Assembly (NCBI RefSeq): GCF_001499995.1
Contig: NZ_LQIU01000056.1
Span: 62,001-126,000, forward strand
Direction: 5' to 3'
Length of the DNA: 64,000 nt
DNA from: Mycobacterium sp. IS-1496
GTDB lineage: Bacteria > Actinomycetota > Actinomycetes > Mycobacteriales > Mycobacteriaceae
Each line of letters begins with the position of its first letter. Position 1 is the first letter of the stretch. A program made the translations under genes and the position numbers. The notes beneath the pieces are model-generated. The model searched no databases. It was given only the letters and a program-made list of their open reading frames with translations, and was not told the DNA's origin. This document shows, in pieces, positions 51,642 to 60,509 of this stretch.

Positions 51642-53555
51642 ATGCTTGAACAGATCCGCGGTCCCGCCGATCTGCAGCACCTTTCGCAGTCTCAGCTCAG
51701 CGAATTGGCCGGGGAGATTCGCCAGTTCCTCATCCACAAGGTTGCTGCCACCGGCGGGCATCTGGGCCCGAACCTCGGCGTGGTCGAACTGACGCTCGCC
51801 CTGCACCGGGTCTTCGACTCGCCGCACGATCCGCTCATCTTCGACACGGGCCATCAGGCCTACGTGCACAAGATGCTGACCGGACGCTCCCACGAGTTCG
51901 ACACGCTGCGGAAGAAGGACGGCCTGTCGGGCTATCCGTCGCGCAGCGAGAGCGAGCACGACTGGGTCGAGTCCAGCCACGCCAGCGCCGCGCTGTCCTA
52001 CGCCGACGGGCTGGCCAAGGCCTTCGAGCTGACCGGGCACCGCAACCGTCATGTGGTCGCGGTCGTCGGTGACGGCGCCCTGACCGGCGGCATGTGCTGG
52101 GAGGCGTTGAACAACATCGCCGCCGCCCGCCGCCCCGTGGTGATCGTCGTCAACGACAACGGCCGCAGTTACGCGCCCACCATCGGCGGGTTCGCCGACC
52201 ACCTGGCCGCGCTGCGCCTGCAGCCCGGGTACGAACGCGTCCTCGAGGAAGGCCGCAAGGCCGTTCGCGGGCTGCCGGTGATCGGTGAGTTCTGCTACCA
52301 GTGCATGCACAGCGTGAAGGCGGGCATCAAGGACGCCCTGTCGCCGCAGGTGATGTTCACCGACCTCGGCCTCAAGTACGTCGGTCCCATCGACGGCCAC
52401 GACGAGCACGCCGTCGAGTCGGCGCTGCGCCACGCCCGCGGCTTCAACGCCCCGGTCATCGTGCACGTCGTCACCCGCAAGGGCATGGGTTACGCCCCCG
52501 CGGAGAACGACGAGGCCGAGCAGATGCATGCGTGCGGCGTCATCGACGTCGCGACCGGCCGAGCGACGAAGGTCGCCGCGCCGGGGTGGACGTCGTCGTT
52601 CTCCGAGGCGCTCATCGACTACGGCGCCAAACGGCGCGACGTCGTCGCGATCACCGCCGCCATGCCCGGCCCCACCGGCCTGTCCGCATTCCGTGATCGG
52701 TTCCCGGACCGCTTCTTCGACGTCGGCATCGCCGAACAGCACGCGATGACGTCCGCGGCGGGCCTGGCGATGGGCGGCCTGCACCCCGTGGTGGCCATCT
52801 ACTCGACGTTCCTCAACCGCGCCTTCGATCAGCTGATGATGGACGTCGCCCTGCACAAGCTGCCGGTCACACTGGTGCTGGACCGCTCCGGGGTCACCGG
52901 CCCGGACGGGGCCAGCCACAACGGCATGTGGGATCTGTCGGTGCTGGGCATCGTGCCGGGGATGCGGGTGGCCGCCCCCCGCGACGGCGCGCGGCTGCGT
53001 GAGGAACTCGGCGAGGCGCTCGACGTCAACGACGGCCCCACCGCGATCCGGTTCCCCAAAGGTGATGTGGGCGAGGACATTCCGGCGCTGCGTCGACATA
53101 GCGTGGTCGACGTGCTGGCCGAGCCCGCCGACGGCCTGTCCGACGACGTGCTGCTCGTGGCGATCGGCCCGTTCGCCTCGATGGCGCTCACCGTGGCCGA
53201 ACGCCTGCGCAAGCAGGGCATCGGTGTCACCGTCGTCGACCCGCGCTGGGTGCTTCCCGTGCCGGCCGTGCTCACCGAGTTGGCCGCCGCTCACAAGCTG
53301 GTGGTCACTGTCGAGGACAACGGCCTGCACGGCGGGATCGGCTCAGCGGTGTCGGCAGCGCTGCGCCACGCCGAGGTCGACGTGCCGTGCCGCGACATGG
53401 GACTGCCGCAGCGGTTCTACGACCACGCCTCGCGCGGTGAGGTTCTCGCCGACGTGGGTCTGACCGACCGCAACATCTCCCGGCAGATCACCGGTTGGGT
53501 GGCCGCCCTCGGCGCCACGCCGGCCGACGCGGAAGTCAGCGAGCGACTGGACTGA
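51642..53555 (+). CDS. dxs: 1-deoxy-D-xylulose-5-phosphate synthase Dxs
   Basis: Thiamine-diphosphate enzyme that starts the non-mevalonate isoprenoid pathway. 637 residues. Landmarks: HLGPNLGVVELTLALH with the phosphate-contacting His, FDTGHQAYVHKMLTGR, the ThDP motif VGDGALTGGMCWEALNN, and the catalytic Glu region DVGIAEQHAMTSAAG. The C-terminal transketolase domain has EDNGLHGGIGSAV. Position matches dxs1 (Rv2682c). Its last 20 bases overlap the convergent PhoD-like gene. Confidence 0.97.
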   Translation: MLEQIRGPADLQHLSQSQLSELAGEIRQFLIHKVAATGGHLGPNLGVVELTLALHRVFDSPHDPLIFDTGHQAYVHKMLTGRSHEFDTLRKKDGLSGYPSRSESEHDWVESSHASAALSYADGLAKAFELTGHRNRHVVAVVGDGALTGGMCWEALNNIAAARRPVVIVVNDNGRSYAPTIGGFADHLAALRLQPGYERVLEEGRKAVRGLPVIGEFCYQCMHSVKAGIKDALSPQVMFTDLGLKYVGPIDGHDEHAVESALRHARGFNAPVIVHVVTRKGMGYAPAENDEAEQMHACGVIDVATGRATKVAAPGWTSSFSEALIDYGAKRRDVVAITAAMPGPTGLSAFRDRFPDRFFDVGIAEQHAMTSAAGLAMGGLHPVVAIYSTFLNRAFDQLMMDVALHKLPVTLVLDRSGVTGPDGASHNGMWDLSVLGIVPGMRVAAPRDGARLREELGEALDVNDGPTAIRFPKGDVGEDIPALRRHSVVDVLAEPADGLSDDVLLVAIGPFASMALTVAERLRKQGIGVTVVDPRWVLPVPAVLTELAAAHKLVVTVEDNGLHGGIGSAVSAALRHAEVDVPCRDMGLPQRFYDHASRGEVLADVGLTDRNISRQITGWVAALGATPADAEVSERLD

Positions 53556-55245
53556 CGGTCGGCCTGCGTCCCCCGAGCGGGACGCGGGCGACCTCGCGGA
53601 GTTCGGTCGATGAGTCGGGCTGTTCGAAGAGCACCTCGGCCTGACGGCCCGAGAGCGCCAGTGTCGCAATGGTGTTCCCGAAGAGCGGCCCGGCAGTGTT
53701 GGTCCAGTTGACCGTCAGCTCCGGCGATCCGTGCCGCCTGGCCCACCGCCGCATGACCGGGGCGAGTCGCCGCGACCAGCCGAGCCTGAACGCCGGCTTC
53801 ACATACGACGGCACATAGTTGTGCACCGGTGAACACACCAACTGGTGGACGGTGGCCGCATCGTCGCCGACGCCGGTGAGGGCGGCCTTCGCGGCGTAGC
53901 TGTGGTGCACGTCGCCGGAGAGCACCGTGACCGTCGCCGGACCGTCCGGATGCGTCGCCGCCCGGCGGATCATCGTGGTCAACCGCAGGAACGACTTCAT
54001 GAAGGCCGGCCAGTGCTCGAGATCGGCGCCCTGGCGGATCTTCTCGGCGGGGACGCCGCGCCAGCCCGGGCGATCGGCGGAGATCTCGTTGACGGTCTGC
54101 AGATCGGACAGCGCCGGTGGCATCAGCCACGGCACCGAGGATCCGAGCACCAGGTGGTCGACCTGCTCGATCCCGTCGGCGGCCTGGTCCTCCAGCCAGG
54201 TGAACTCCCGTTCGCCGATCATCATCCGCTCGCCGGAGTCGAGGATCCGGCCGTTGCGCGAGTCCATCATGATGAAGCGGTTGCGCCCGAAGTCCCACCG
54301 GTAGCTGAACCGTACGCCCTTGTTGGCGTCCACTTCGGCGTCGGCGCGGTCGGCCATCTCGACCAGGACGGGCCACACGTCGCCGTCGACGCGGCTCATC
54401 TTCTGGTAGTCCTCGTCGGCCTCCAGTTCGGCCGGGCTGAGGTTGCCCATGTGCTGGTACACCCAGTAGGAGGCCAGGCCGGCCCGGATGCGGTCACGCC
54501 ACCACGGTTCGGCGCTGATCTCGGCGCGCCAGGCCGCGGAGGTGTTCCAGTCGTCGCGGATGTCGTGATCGTCGAAGATCATCGCCGTCGGGACCGTGGA
54601 CATGATCCAGCGGATCTCCGGGTCCGACCACGAATGCCGGTAGAGGCCCTCGTACTCGCCGAAGCTGACCACCTCGTCGGGCGGGCGCTGTCCGTGTTTG
54701 GCCCGCCGCCGGCGCCGCCCCGTCAGATGCCTGCGGGCCTCGGGGGTGAGTTCGTCGGCGTAGACCTGATCGCCGAGCAGGATCAGCAGATCCGGCCATT
54801 CACTGACCGGCAGTCTCGCCATCCGGTCCGCATACCGGTCGAGCGCGTCCGCGCCCAGTTTCTCGTCGATCTCCTCGACACCGGTCTTGGGGTACCGGCA
54901 GGAACCGAACACCGCGCGCAACCGCTCGGTGCTCACCGGTCCGCGGGTGCGGATGACGCTGGGCGGGAACGGACTGTCCGGGAGCGGCCACGCCAGTTCG
55001 CCGTCGATGTGCACCTGATACTCGGTTGCCGAATCCGGTGCCAGGCCGGTGACGGTGACCAGTGCGTAATGGTGTTCTTGCACTTGGAAAGTCCTTGTGC
55101 TGCAACCGAGTACGGTGACCGTCGCCGGGCAGTCGGTCTGCACCCAGACCACCGCCGTGGTCTCGCCGACGTGTCGCAGGGCGGGCCCGAGAAGCAGCTC
55201 CGCAGAGGTGCCGGGGGAGTCGGTCGGCGTTCCGGTGGTACTCAC
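53536..55245 (-). CDS. PhoD-like alkaline phosphatase-family protein, cytosolic
   Basis: A 569-residue metallophosphoesterase of the PhoD type. An N-terminal fibronectin-like part (GPALRHVGETTAVVWVQTDC) precedes the catalytic domain: FGSCRYP, LLILLGDQVYADEL, MIFDDHDIRDDWNTS and LSGDVHHSYAA contribute metal ligands. Unlike secreted PhoD it has no Tat signal, so it probably acts inside the cell; the substrate is unknown. Not part of the M. tuberculosis gene order here as I recall it. Confidence 0.87.
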   Translation of the reverse strand: MSTTGTPTDSPGTSAELLLGPALRHVGETTAVVWVQTDCPATVTVLGCSTRTFQVQEHHYALVTVTGLAPDSATEYQVHIDGELAWPLPDSPFPPSVIRTRGPVSTERLRAVFGSCRYPKTGVEEIDEKLGADALDRYADRMARLPVSEWPDLLILLGDQVYADELTPEARRHLTGRRRRRAKHGQRPPDEVVSFGEYEGLYRHSWSDPEIRWIMSTVPTAMIFDDHDIRDDWNTSAAWRAEISAEPWWRDRIRAGLASYWVYQHMGNLSPAELEADEDYQKMSRVDGDVWPVLVEMADRADAEVDANKGVRFSYRWDFGRNRFIMMDSRNGRILDSGERMMIGEREFTWLEDQAADGIEQVDHLVLGSSVPWLMPPALSDLQTVNEISADRPGWRGVPAEKIRQGADLEHWPAFMKSFLRLTTMIRRAATHPDGPATVTVLSGDVHHSYAAKAALTGVGDDAATVHQLVCSPVHNYVPSYVKPAFRLGWSRRLAPVMRRWARRHGSPELTVNWTNTAGPLFGNTIATLALSGRQAEVLFEQPDSSTELREVARVPLGGRRPTVSPVAR

Positions 55246-55289
55246 CCCTCGGCGGTTCCCGGTTCGTCAATCACTCAAACGCGATCGGG

Positions 55290-56567
55290 TCACTCGGCGG
55301 TGCCGGGGGCGAGCGCCGCGGTCAGCACCGGCACCACCAGGTCCCGTTGCCAGGGGCGCACCGCCGCCGCCACCAGGAACTCCTCGACCGCGACGGCGAT
55401 GTCGCTGACCGGCTGCCAGTCCCAGCACAGCCGGCGCACCACATCCGGGGTGACGAGGTTCTCCGACGGCACCGAGACCCGCTCCGACAGCGCGGACAGG
55501 CCGGCGCGGGCGGCTTCCAGGCGCGCGGCCGCCTCGGGTTTGCGGCGTGCCCACCGCGACGGCGGGGGCGGCCCGTTGGTGGGTTCGGCCGTGTCGGGCG
55601 GATCGGGGTTGTGGCGCGCCCGGTCGAGCGCGTCGAGCCAGATCTGCGCGCTGCGACGCTGCCGGGCGCCGCCGAACACCGGCAGCGCGGTCAGCTTCTC
55701 GACGCTGTCCGGGTCGGCGGTGGCGGCGCTGATGATCGCGGCGTCGGGCAGGATGCGGCCCGGGGCGATGTCGCGTCTGCGGGCGATGTGGTCGCGCGTC
55801 GTCCACAACTCCCGCACGGCCGCCAGTGCGCGCGGGTTGCGCACCTTGTGGATACCGGAGGTGCGGCGCCACCGGTCGCGGCGGGTGGGCGTCGCCTCGT
55901 AGGTACGGAGATGCTCGAATTCCTGTGCGGCCCAGTCGGTCTTACCCTGGTCGTCGAGTACCGCGCCGACCGCGTCGCGCAGTTCCAGCAGCACTTCCAC
56001 GTCGAGCGCGGCGTAGTTGAGCCACTCGTCGGGCAGCGGACGCTTGGACCAGTCGGCGGCGCCGTGACCCTTCATCAACTGCAGCCCGAGCAGTTCGGAG
56101 ACCATCGTCGCGAGGTTCACGCGGGCGAGGCCGGCCAGCCGGCCGGCCAGTTCGGTGTCGTAGAGCTTCGGCGGCCGCATGCCCAGTTCGGCCAGGCACG
56201 GCAGATCCTGATCGGCGGCATGCAGCACCCACTCGTCGGTGTCGAGGACGTCGGCGACCGGGGCCATCACCATGGTCGGATCCTCGCCGTGGTTGACCGG
56301 GTCGATCAGCACCGTGCCCGCACCCTCGCGCCGGATTTGCACCAGGTAGGCCCGGTTGGAGTACCGGAAACCCGACGCGCGCTCGGCGTCGATCGCGAAC
56401 GGGCCGTGCCCCCCGGCGAGCAGTTCGGCGGCGGCGAGGATCTCGTCGGTGGACACCGCGAGGTCGGGCACCCCGTCGGCCGGGGTGAGCAGCGGGGTGG
56501 CCGCCGCATCGGTGCCGGCGTCCTGCTGATCGGGGCCGTCGAGGTCCGTGTTCGGCGTCTCGCTCAT
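55290..56567 (-). CDS. RNase D-like exonuclease with HRDC domain (Rv2681-like)
   Basis: A 425-residue protein. The 3'-5' exonuclease domain (residues ~35-215) retains DEDDy residues: FAIDAERASGFRYSNRAYLV (D, E), DTELAGRLAGL (D) and WLNYAALDVEVLLEL (Y and D). An HRDC domain follows (ALAAVRELWTTRDHIARRRD, PGRILPDAAI). Probably trims structured RNA 3' ends. Next to the DUF3000 gene with only a 1-base gap, so co-translated. Confidence 0.9.
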   Translation of the reverse strand: MSETPNTDLDGPDQQDAGTDAAATPLLTPADGVPDLAVSTDEILAAAELLAGGHGPFAIDAERASGFRYSNRAYLVQIRREGAGTVLIDPVNHGEDPTMVMAPVADVLDTDEWVLHAADQDLPCLAELGMRPPKLYDTELAGRLAGLARVNLATMVSELLGLQLMKGHGAADWSKRPLPDEWLNYAALDVEVLLELRDAVGAVLDDQGKTDWAAQEFEHLRTYEATPTRRDRWRRTSGIHKVRNPRALAAVRELWTTRDHIARRRDIAPGRILPDAAIISAATADPDSVEKLTALPVFGGARQRRSAQIWLDALDRARHNPDPPDTAEPTNGPPPPSRWARRKPEAAARLEAARAGLSALSERVSVPSENLVTPDVVRRLCWDWQPVSDIAVAVEEFLVAAAVRPWQRDLVVPVLTAALAPGTAE

Positions 56568-56568
56568 C

Positions 56569-57150
56569 TCACGCGCGGGTGCGGGAACTGAGGTCGGTCA
56601 CCCCGGTGGGAGGCAGCCCCGCGGCGTGCTCGAGCACCTCGCAGAAAGCCTCCACATGCGGGCCGAGGTCCAGCGTGATCGCGGTCCACGACGCCCGCAG
56701 TTCCAGCTGGTGCGCGCGAGGAGGACCGGAGATGTCGCCGTACCGGACCGACGTGGTGGCGGTGACCGTGCCGCCCAGCGCGGTGACCTGCTCGGACCTG
56801 GAGTCCAGCGCCTCGACCAGCCAGCTCCAGGCCACCTCGGGCAGCAGCGGGTCGACCGCCTCGCTGGAGTCGAGGTCCGCCTGGATGTAGGCCACCAGAC
56901 GCATGGTGCCATCCCACGCCTCGGCGCCTTCGGGGTCGTGGAGCAGGATCAGTCGGCCGAAGGCGTCACCTTCGGAGCGTTCGGGCACGATCGCGGTCTC
57001 GGGATGCCGGATCTCGGCGCCCAGTGCGTAGCTGTAGGGCGCCAGCCGCTGTGGTGGGCGGATCGGCCCCAGCTCGATCTCCGGCCGTACGGTGGTGGCA
57101 TTCATCGCCGCCACCGCAGCACGGAACTGAGCCGGTTCGGCGGTGGTCAC
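56569..57150 (-). CDS. DUF3000 protein (Rv2680-like)
   Basis: A 193-residue protein, GTG start (MTTAEPAQFRAAVAAMNATT). Features of DUF3000 are ELGPIRPPQRLAPYSYALGA, GRLILLHDPEGAEAWDGTMR and RYGDISGPPRAHQLELRASW. No catalytic motif is evident. It overlaps no neighbour but abuts the RNase D-like gene, suggesting a joint unit. Upstream it faces hemE across 112 bases. Confidence 0.88.
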   Translation of the reverse strand: MTTAEPAQFRAAVAAMNATTVRPEIELGPIRPPQRLAPYSYALGAEIRHPETAIVPERSEGDAFGRLILLHDPEGAEAWDGTMRLVAYIQADLDSSEAVDPLLPEVAWSWLVEALDSRSEQVTALGGTVTATTSVRYGDISGPPRAHQLELRASWTAITLDLGPHVEAFCEVLEHAAGLPPTGVTDLSSRTRA

Positions 57151-57262
57151 GCGGGTGACGCTAGACCATTCCGCCCCGCCTGCACGCAGGCGCGCCGAAT
57201 CGACTCCTGATGGTGATCCGGGCAGCCGCGGGCGGTTGTCGGTCGTGGCAGCATTGGGGGCG

Positions 57263-58327
57263 ATGAACACCCGCCGTGAACTGCCCGACTCGCCCTATCT
57301 CGCCGCCGCCCGCGGCCGCAAACCCGCCCGGGTGCCGGTGTGGTTCATGCGGCAGGCGGGGCGGTCACTGCCCGAGTACCGGGCGCTACGGGCACGCAAC
57401 ACCATGATGCAGGCCTGCTTCGACGCCGAGTTGATCACCGAGATCACGCTGCAGCCGGTGCGCAGGCACGGCGTCGACGCCGCGATCCTGTTCTCCGACA
57501 TCGTCGTCCCGCTACGGGCCTCGGGCATCGCGCTCGACATCGTGCCGGACGTGGGACCGGTGATCGACCATCCCGTGCGGACCGCCGCCGACGTCGCCGC
57601 GATCAGGCCTCTCGAGCGGCAGACGGTCGAACCCGTCGAACAGGCGGTGCGGATGCTCACCGCGGCGCTCGGCGACGTCCCGCTGATCGGCTTCGCCGGT
57701 GCCCCCTTCACGCTGGCCTCCTACCTGGTGGAGGGCGGTCCGAGCAAGCACCACGAGCACACCAAGGCGATGATGCTCGGTGCGCCCGACACCTGGCACG
57801 CCCTGATGTCGGCGCTCACCGACGTGACGATCGCCTTCCTGCAGGCGCAGGTCGACGCCGGCGTCGACGCCCTGCAGGTGTTCGACTCGTGGGCGGGCAC
57901 GCTGTCGCTGGCCGACTACCGGGCCTACGTGCTGCCGCACAGCACCCGCGTGTTTCAGGCGCTCGCGCCGGCCGGGGTGCCGATGACGCACTTCGGTGTG
58001 GGCACCGCCGAACTGCTCGGGGCCATGTCCGAGGCCGTCGCCGCAGCCGGGACCCCCGGTGTGGTGGGCGTGGACTGGCGCACCTCGCTGACCGACGCCG
58101 CGGGCCGGGTCGAACGGGGCAGCGCGCTGCAGGGCAACCTCGATCCCGTGGTGCTGCTGGCCGGCTGGTCGGTGGTCGAGCCCGCGGTGCGGGCGGTGGT
58201 CGAGGACGGCCGACGCGCGGTGGACGCCGGCGCGGCGGGGCACGTGTTCAACCTCGGTCACGGCGTGCTGCCCGCGACGGACCCGGAGATCGTGACGGCC
58301 ACGGTGGAGCTGGTGCATTCGTTGTGA
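57263..58327 (+). CDS. hemE: Uroporphyrinogen decarboxylase HemE
   Basis: Converts uroporphyrinogen III to coproporphyrinogen III. 354 residues from ATG 57263. Signature motifs: PVWFMRQAGRSLPEYR (substrate arginine), AILFSDIVVP, GFAGAPFTLASYLVEGG and FNLGHGVLP. The TGA is overlapped by the GTG of hemY, so the heme genes are coupled. Confidence 0.97.
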   Translation: MNTRRELPDSPYLAAARGRKPARVPVWFMRQAGRSLPEYRALRARNTMMQACFDAELITEITLQPVRRHGVDAAILFSDIVVPLRASGIALDIVPDVGPVIDHPVRTAADVAAIRPLERQTVEPVEQAVRMLTAALGDVPLIGFAGAPFTLASYLVEGGPSKHHEHTKAMMLGAPDTWHALMSALTDVTIAFLQAQVDAGVDALQVFDSWAGTLSLADYRAYVLPHSTRVFQALAPAGVPMTHFGVGTAELLGAMSEAVAAAGTPGVVGVDWRTSLTDAAGRVERGSALQGNLDPVVLLAGWSVVEPAVRAVVEDGRRAVDAGAAGHVFNLGHGVLPATDPEIVTATVELVHSL

Positions 58328-59679
58328 GCGCGACGTACTGCGTTGTCGGGGGCGGGATCTCGGGTCTGGCGGCGGCCTACCGGCTGCGGGTGACCGCTGG
58401 GCCGCACGCGACGATCACCGTGTTCGACCCGGCGGACCGCCTCGGCGGCGTGTTGCGCACCGAACGCGTCGGCGGGCAGGTGCTCGACGTCGGCGCCGAG
58501 GCCTTCGTGGCGCGGCGGCCCGAGATACCGGCGCTGCTCGCCGAACTGGGGCTGGCGGACCGTCAGATCGGCACCACCGGTGCGCGGCCGCTCATCTTCA
58601 GCCAGGCGAGGCTGCACCCGATGCCCGAGCACACCCTGCAGGGCATCCCGTCCGGGGCGTTGTCGATGGCCGGGCTGGTCGACGATGCGACGATCGCCCG
58701 GATCACCGACGAACCCATGCGGCCGCTGCGCTGGCGTCCGGGCGCCGACCCGGGCGTGGGCGAACTGGTGGCCGACCGGTTCGGCGAGCAGGTGGTGGCC
58801 CGGTCGGTCGATCCGCTGCTGGGCGGCGTCTACGCCGGATCGGCCGCGTCGATCGGCCTGCGCGCGGCCGCCCCGACCCTGGCCGCGGCGCTGGACCGCG
58901 GCGCGCGGAACCTCACCGAGGCCGTGCGTGAGGCGCTTCCGCCGCCGGCGCCGGGATCGGTCTTCGGAGCGGTCGACGGCGGGTACGCGGTCCTGCTCGA
59001 CGCACTGCGTCACCAGGGCGGCATCCACTGGGCCCAGGTGGGCGTGGAACGGGTCGAGCCGGTGGGCCGGGGCGTCGACGTCGTCGACGACGAGGGCAAC
59101 CGCTGGCCGGCCGATGCGGTGGTGCTGGCGGTGCCCGCCCCGCGGCTGCCGCGGCTGGTCGAACACTTCGCCCCGCGCACCGCGGCCGCCGCGCGACGGA
59201 TACCGGTGGCCTCGGCCGCGGTGGTCGCGCTGGCGCTGCCCGGTGGCACACCGCTGCCGCAGCAGTCCGGCGTGCTGGTCGCGACGGGCGAGCGACTCCG
59301 GGCGAAGGCGATCACGCTGTCGTCGCGTAAATGGGGCAGGCGCGGCAACGCCGAACTCCTGCGGCTGTCCTACGGCCGGTTCGGCGACGATCTCGCGCGC
59401 AGCACCGGAGACGACGATCTGCTGGGGTGGGCCGCGGCCGACCTGGCGACCGTGTTCGGCATCGACACCGAACCCGTCGACGCGCTGGTGCAACGCTGGA
59501 TCGACGCGATGCCGCAGTACGGTCCCGGCCACGCCGGCCTCATCGCCGAACTGCGGGCCGGTCTGCCGCAGGGCGTCGCGGTGGCCGGCGGCTATCTGGA
59601 CGGCATCGGGGTGCCCGCCTGCGTCGCGTCGGCGAACCGGGCGGTGGCGTCGCTGGCCACCTCGGGCGTGGCACGATAG
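58324..59679 (+). CDS. hemY: Coproporphyrinogen III oxidase HemY/CgoX-type (annotated HemG)
   Basis: FAD-dependent oxidase, 451 residues from GTG 58324. The dinucleotide-binding GGGISGLAAAYRL is at the N-terminus, followed by FDPADRLGGVLRTERVG and LDVGAEAFVARRPEI; the C-terminus has AGGYLDGIGVPACVASANRA. In actinobacteria this enzyme forms coproporphyrin III, before iron insertion, rather than protoporphyrin. The adjacent chdC supports that route. Confidence 0.94.
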   Translation: MSATYCVVGGGISGLAAAYRLRVTAGPHATITVFDPADRLGGVLRTERVGGQVLDVGAEAFVARRPEIPALLAELGLADRQIGTTGARPLIFSQARLHPMPEHTLQGIPSGALSMAGLVDDATIARITDEPMRPLRWRPGADPGVGELVADRFGEQVVARSVDPLLGGVYAGSAASIGLRAAAPTLAAALDRGARNLTEAVREALPPPAPGSVFGAVDGGYAVLLDALRHQGGIHWAQVGVERVEPVGRGVDVVDDEGNRWPADAVVLAVPAPRLPRLVEHFAPRTAAAARRIPVASAAVVALALPGGTPLPQQSGVLVATGERLRAKAITLSSRKWGRRGNAELLRLSYGRFGDDLARSTGDDDLLGWAAADLATVFGIDTEPVDALVQRWIDAMPQYGPGHAGLIAELRAGLPQGVAVAGGYLDGIGVPACVASANRAVASLATSGVAR

Positions 59680-59684
59680 GAGCC

Positions 59685-60389
59685 ATGGCCAAGCTCGACT
59701 TCGACGCGCTCAACTCCACCATCCGCTATCTCATGTTCTCGGTGTTCTCGGTCCGTCCGGGGGAGCTCGGGTACGACGAGCAGGCGCGCGCGGCGATCGT
59801 CGACGAGACCGCCACCTTCCTCAAACAGCAGGAGGAACGCGGTGTCGTGGTCCGTGGGCTCTACGACATCGCGGGGATGCGGGCCGACGCCGACTTCATG
59901 ATCTGGACCCATGCCGACAACGTCGAGGCGTTGCAGGCCACCTACTCGGACTTCCGCCGCGCCACCGCGCTGGGCCGGGCCAGCACACCGGTCTGGAGCA
60001 ACGTCGCGCTGCACCGTCCCGCGGAGTTCAACAAGAGCCACATCCCGGCCTTCCTCGCGGGCGAGGAGCCGGGCAACTACATCTGCGTGTACCCGTTCGT
60101 CCGGTCGCTGGAGTGGTACCTGCTGCCCGACGACGAGCGCCGTCGGATGCTGTCCGAGCACGGGATGGCCGCGCGCGGGTACAAGGACGTCCGCGCCAAC
60201 ACGGTGCCGGCGTTCGCGCTGGGTGACTACGAGTGGATTCTCGCCTTCGAGGCGCCGGAACTGCACCGCATCGTGGACCTGATGCGGGATCTGCGGGCCA
60301 CCGACGCACGGCGCCACGTCCGCGAGGAGACCCCGTTCTTCACGGGCCCGCGGGTCGGTGTCGAGGAGCTGGTCACCCGCCTGCCCTGA
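59685..60389 (+). CDS. chdC: Coproheme decarboxylase ChdC (HemQ)
   Basis: H2O2-dependent enzyme that converts coproheme to heme b, the last step of the coproporphyrin-dependent pathway. 234 residues of the chlorite-dismutase fold. The catalytic tyrosine lies in NYICVYPFVRSLEWYLLP, and the proximal region HGMAARGYKDVRANTVPAF is present. The TAGGAG overlapping the hemY stop is its RBS. Matches Rv2676c in position. Confidence 0.95.
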   Translation: MAKLDFDALNSTIRYLMFSVFSVRPGELGYDEQARAAIVDETATFLKQQEERGVVVRGLYDIAGMRADADFMIWTHADNVEALQATYSDFRRATALGRASTPVWSNVALHRPAEFNKSHIPAFLAGEEPGNYICVYPFVRSLEWYLLPDDERRRMLSEHGMAARGYKDVRANTVPAFALGDYEWILAFEAPELHRIVDLMRDLRATDARRHVREETPFFTGPRVGVEELVTRLP

Positions 60390-60408
60390 GACGTCGCCGC
60401 AGCAGGTG

Positions 60409-60457
60409 ATTGCTTTAGCAATTAGCTTCGACGGCCGCCGGCCCGGCTTGCTAGCCT
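60409..60457 (+). promoter_or_regulatory. Palindromic operator and promoter of the GGDEF-EAL gene
   Basis: ATTGCTTTAGCAAT (60409-60422) is a perfect 6-bp-arm palindrome of the TTGC-N4-GCAA type often bound by MarR-like regulators. It lies 30 bases before TAGCCT (60452-60457), a plausible -10 for the GTG at 60510. Which protein binds is unknown. Confidence 0.5.
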
Positions 60458-60509
60458 CGGCTCACGTGCGCCACGGGTCGGGGGGATCCGGCGCACTACG
60501 TCGAGCAGT

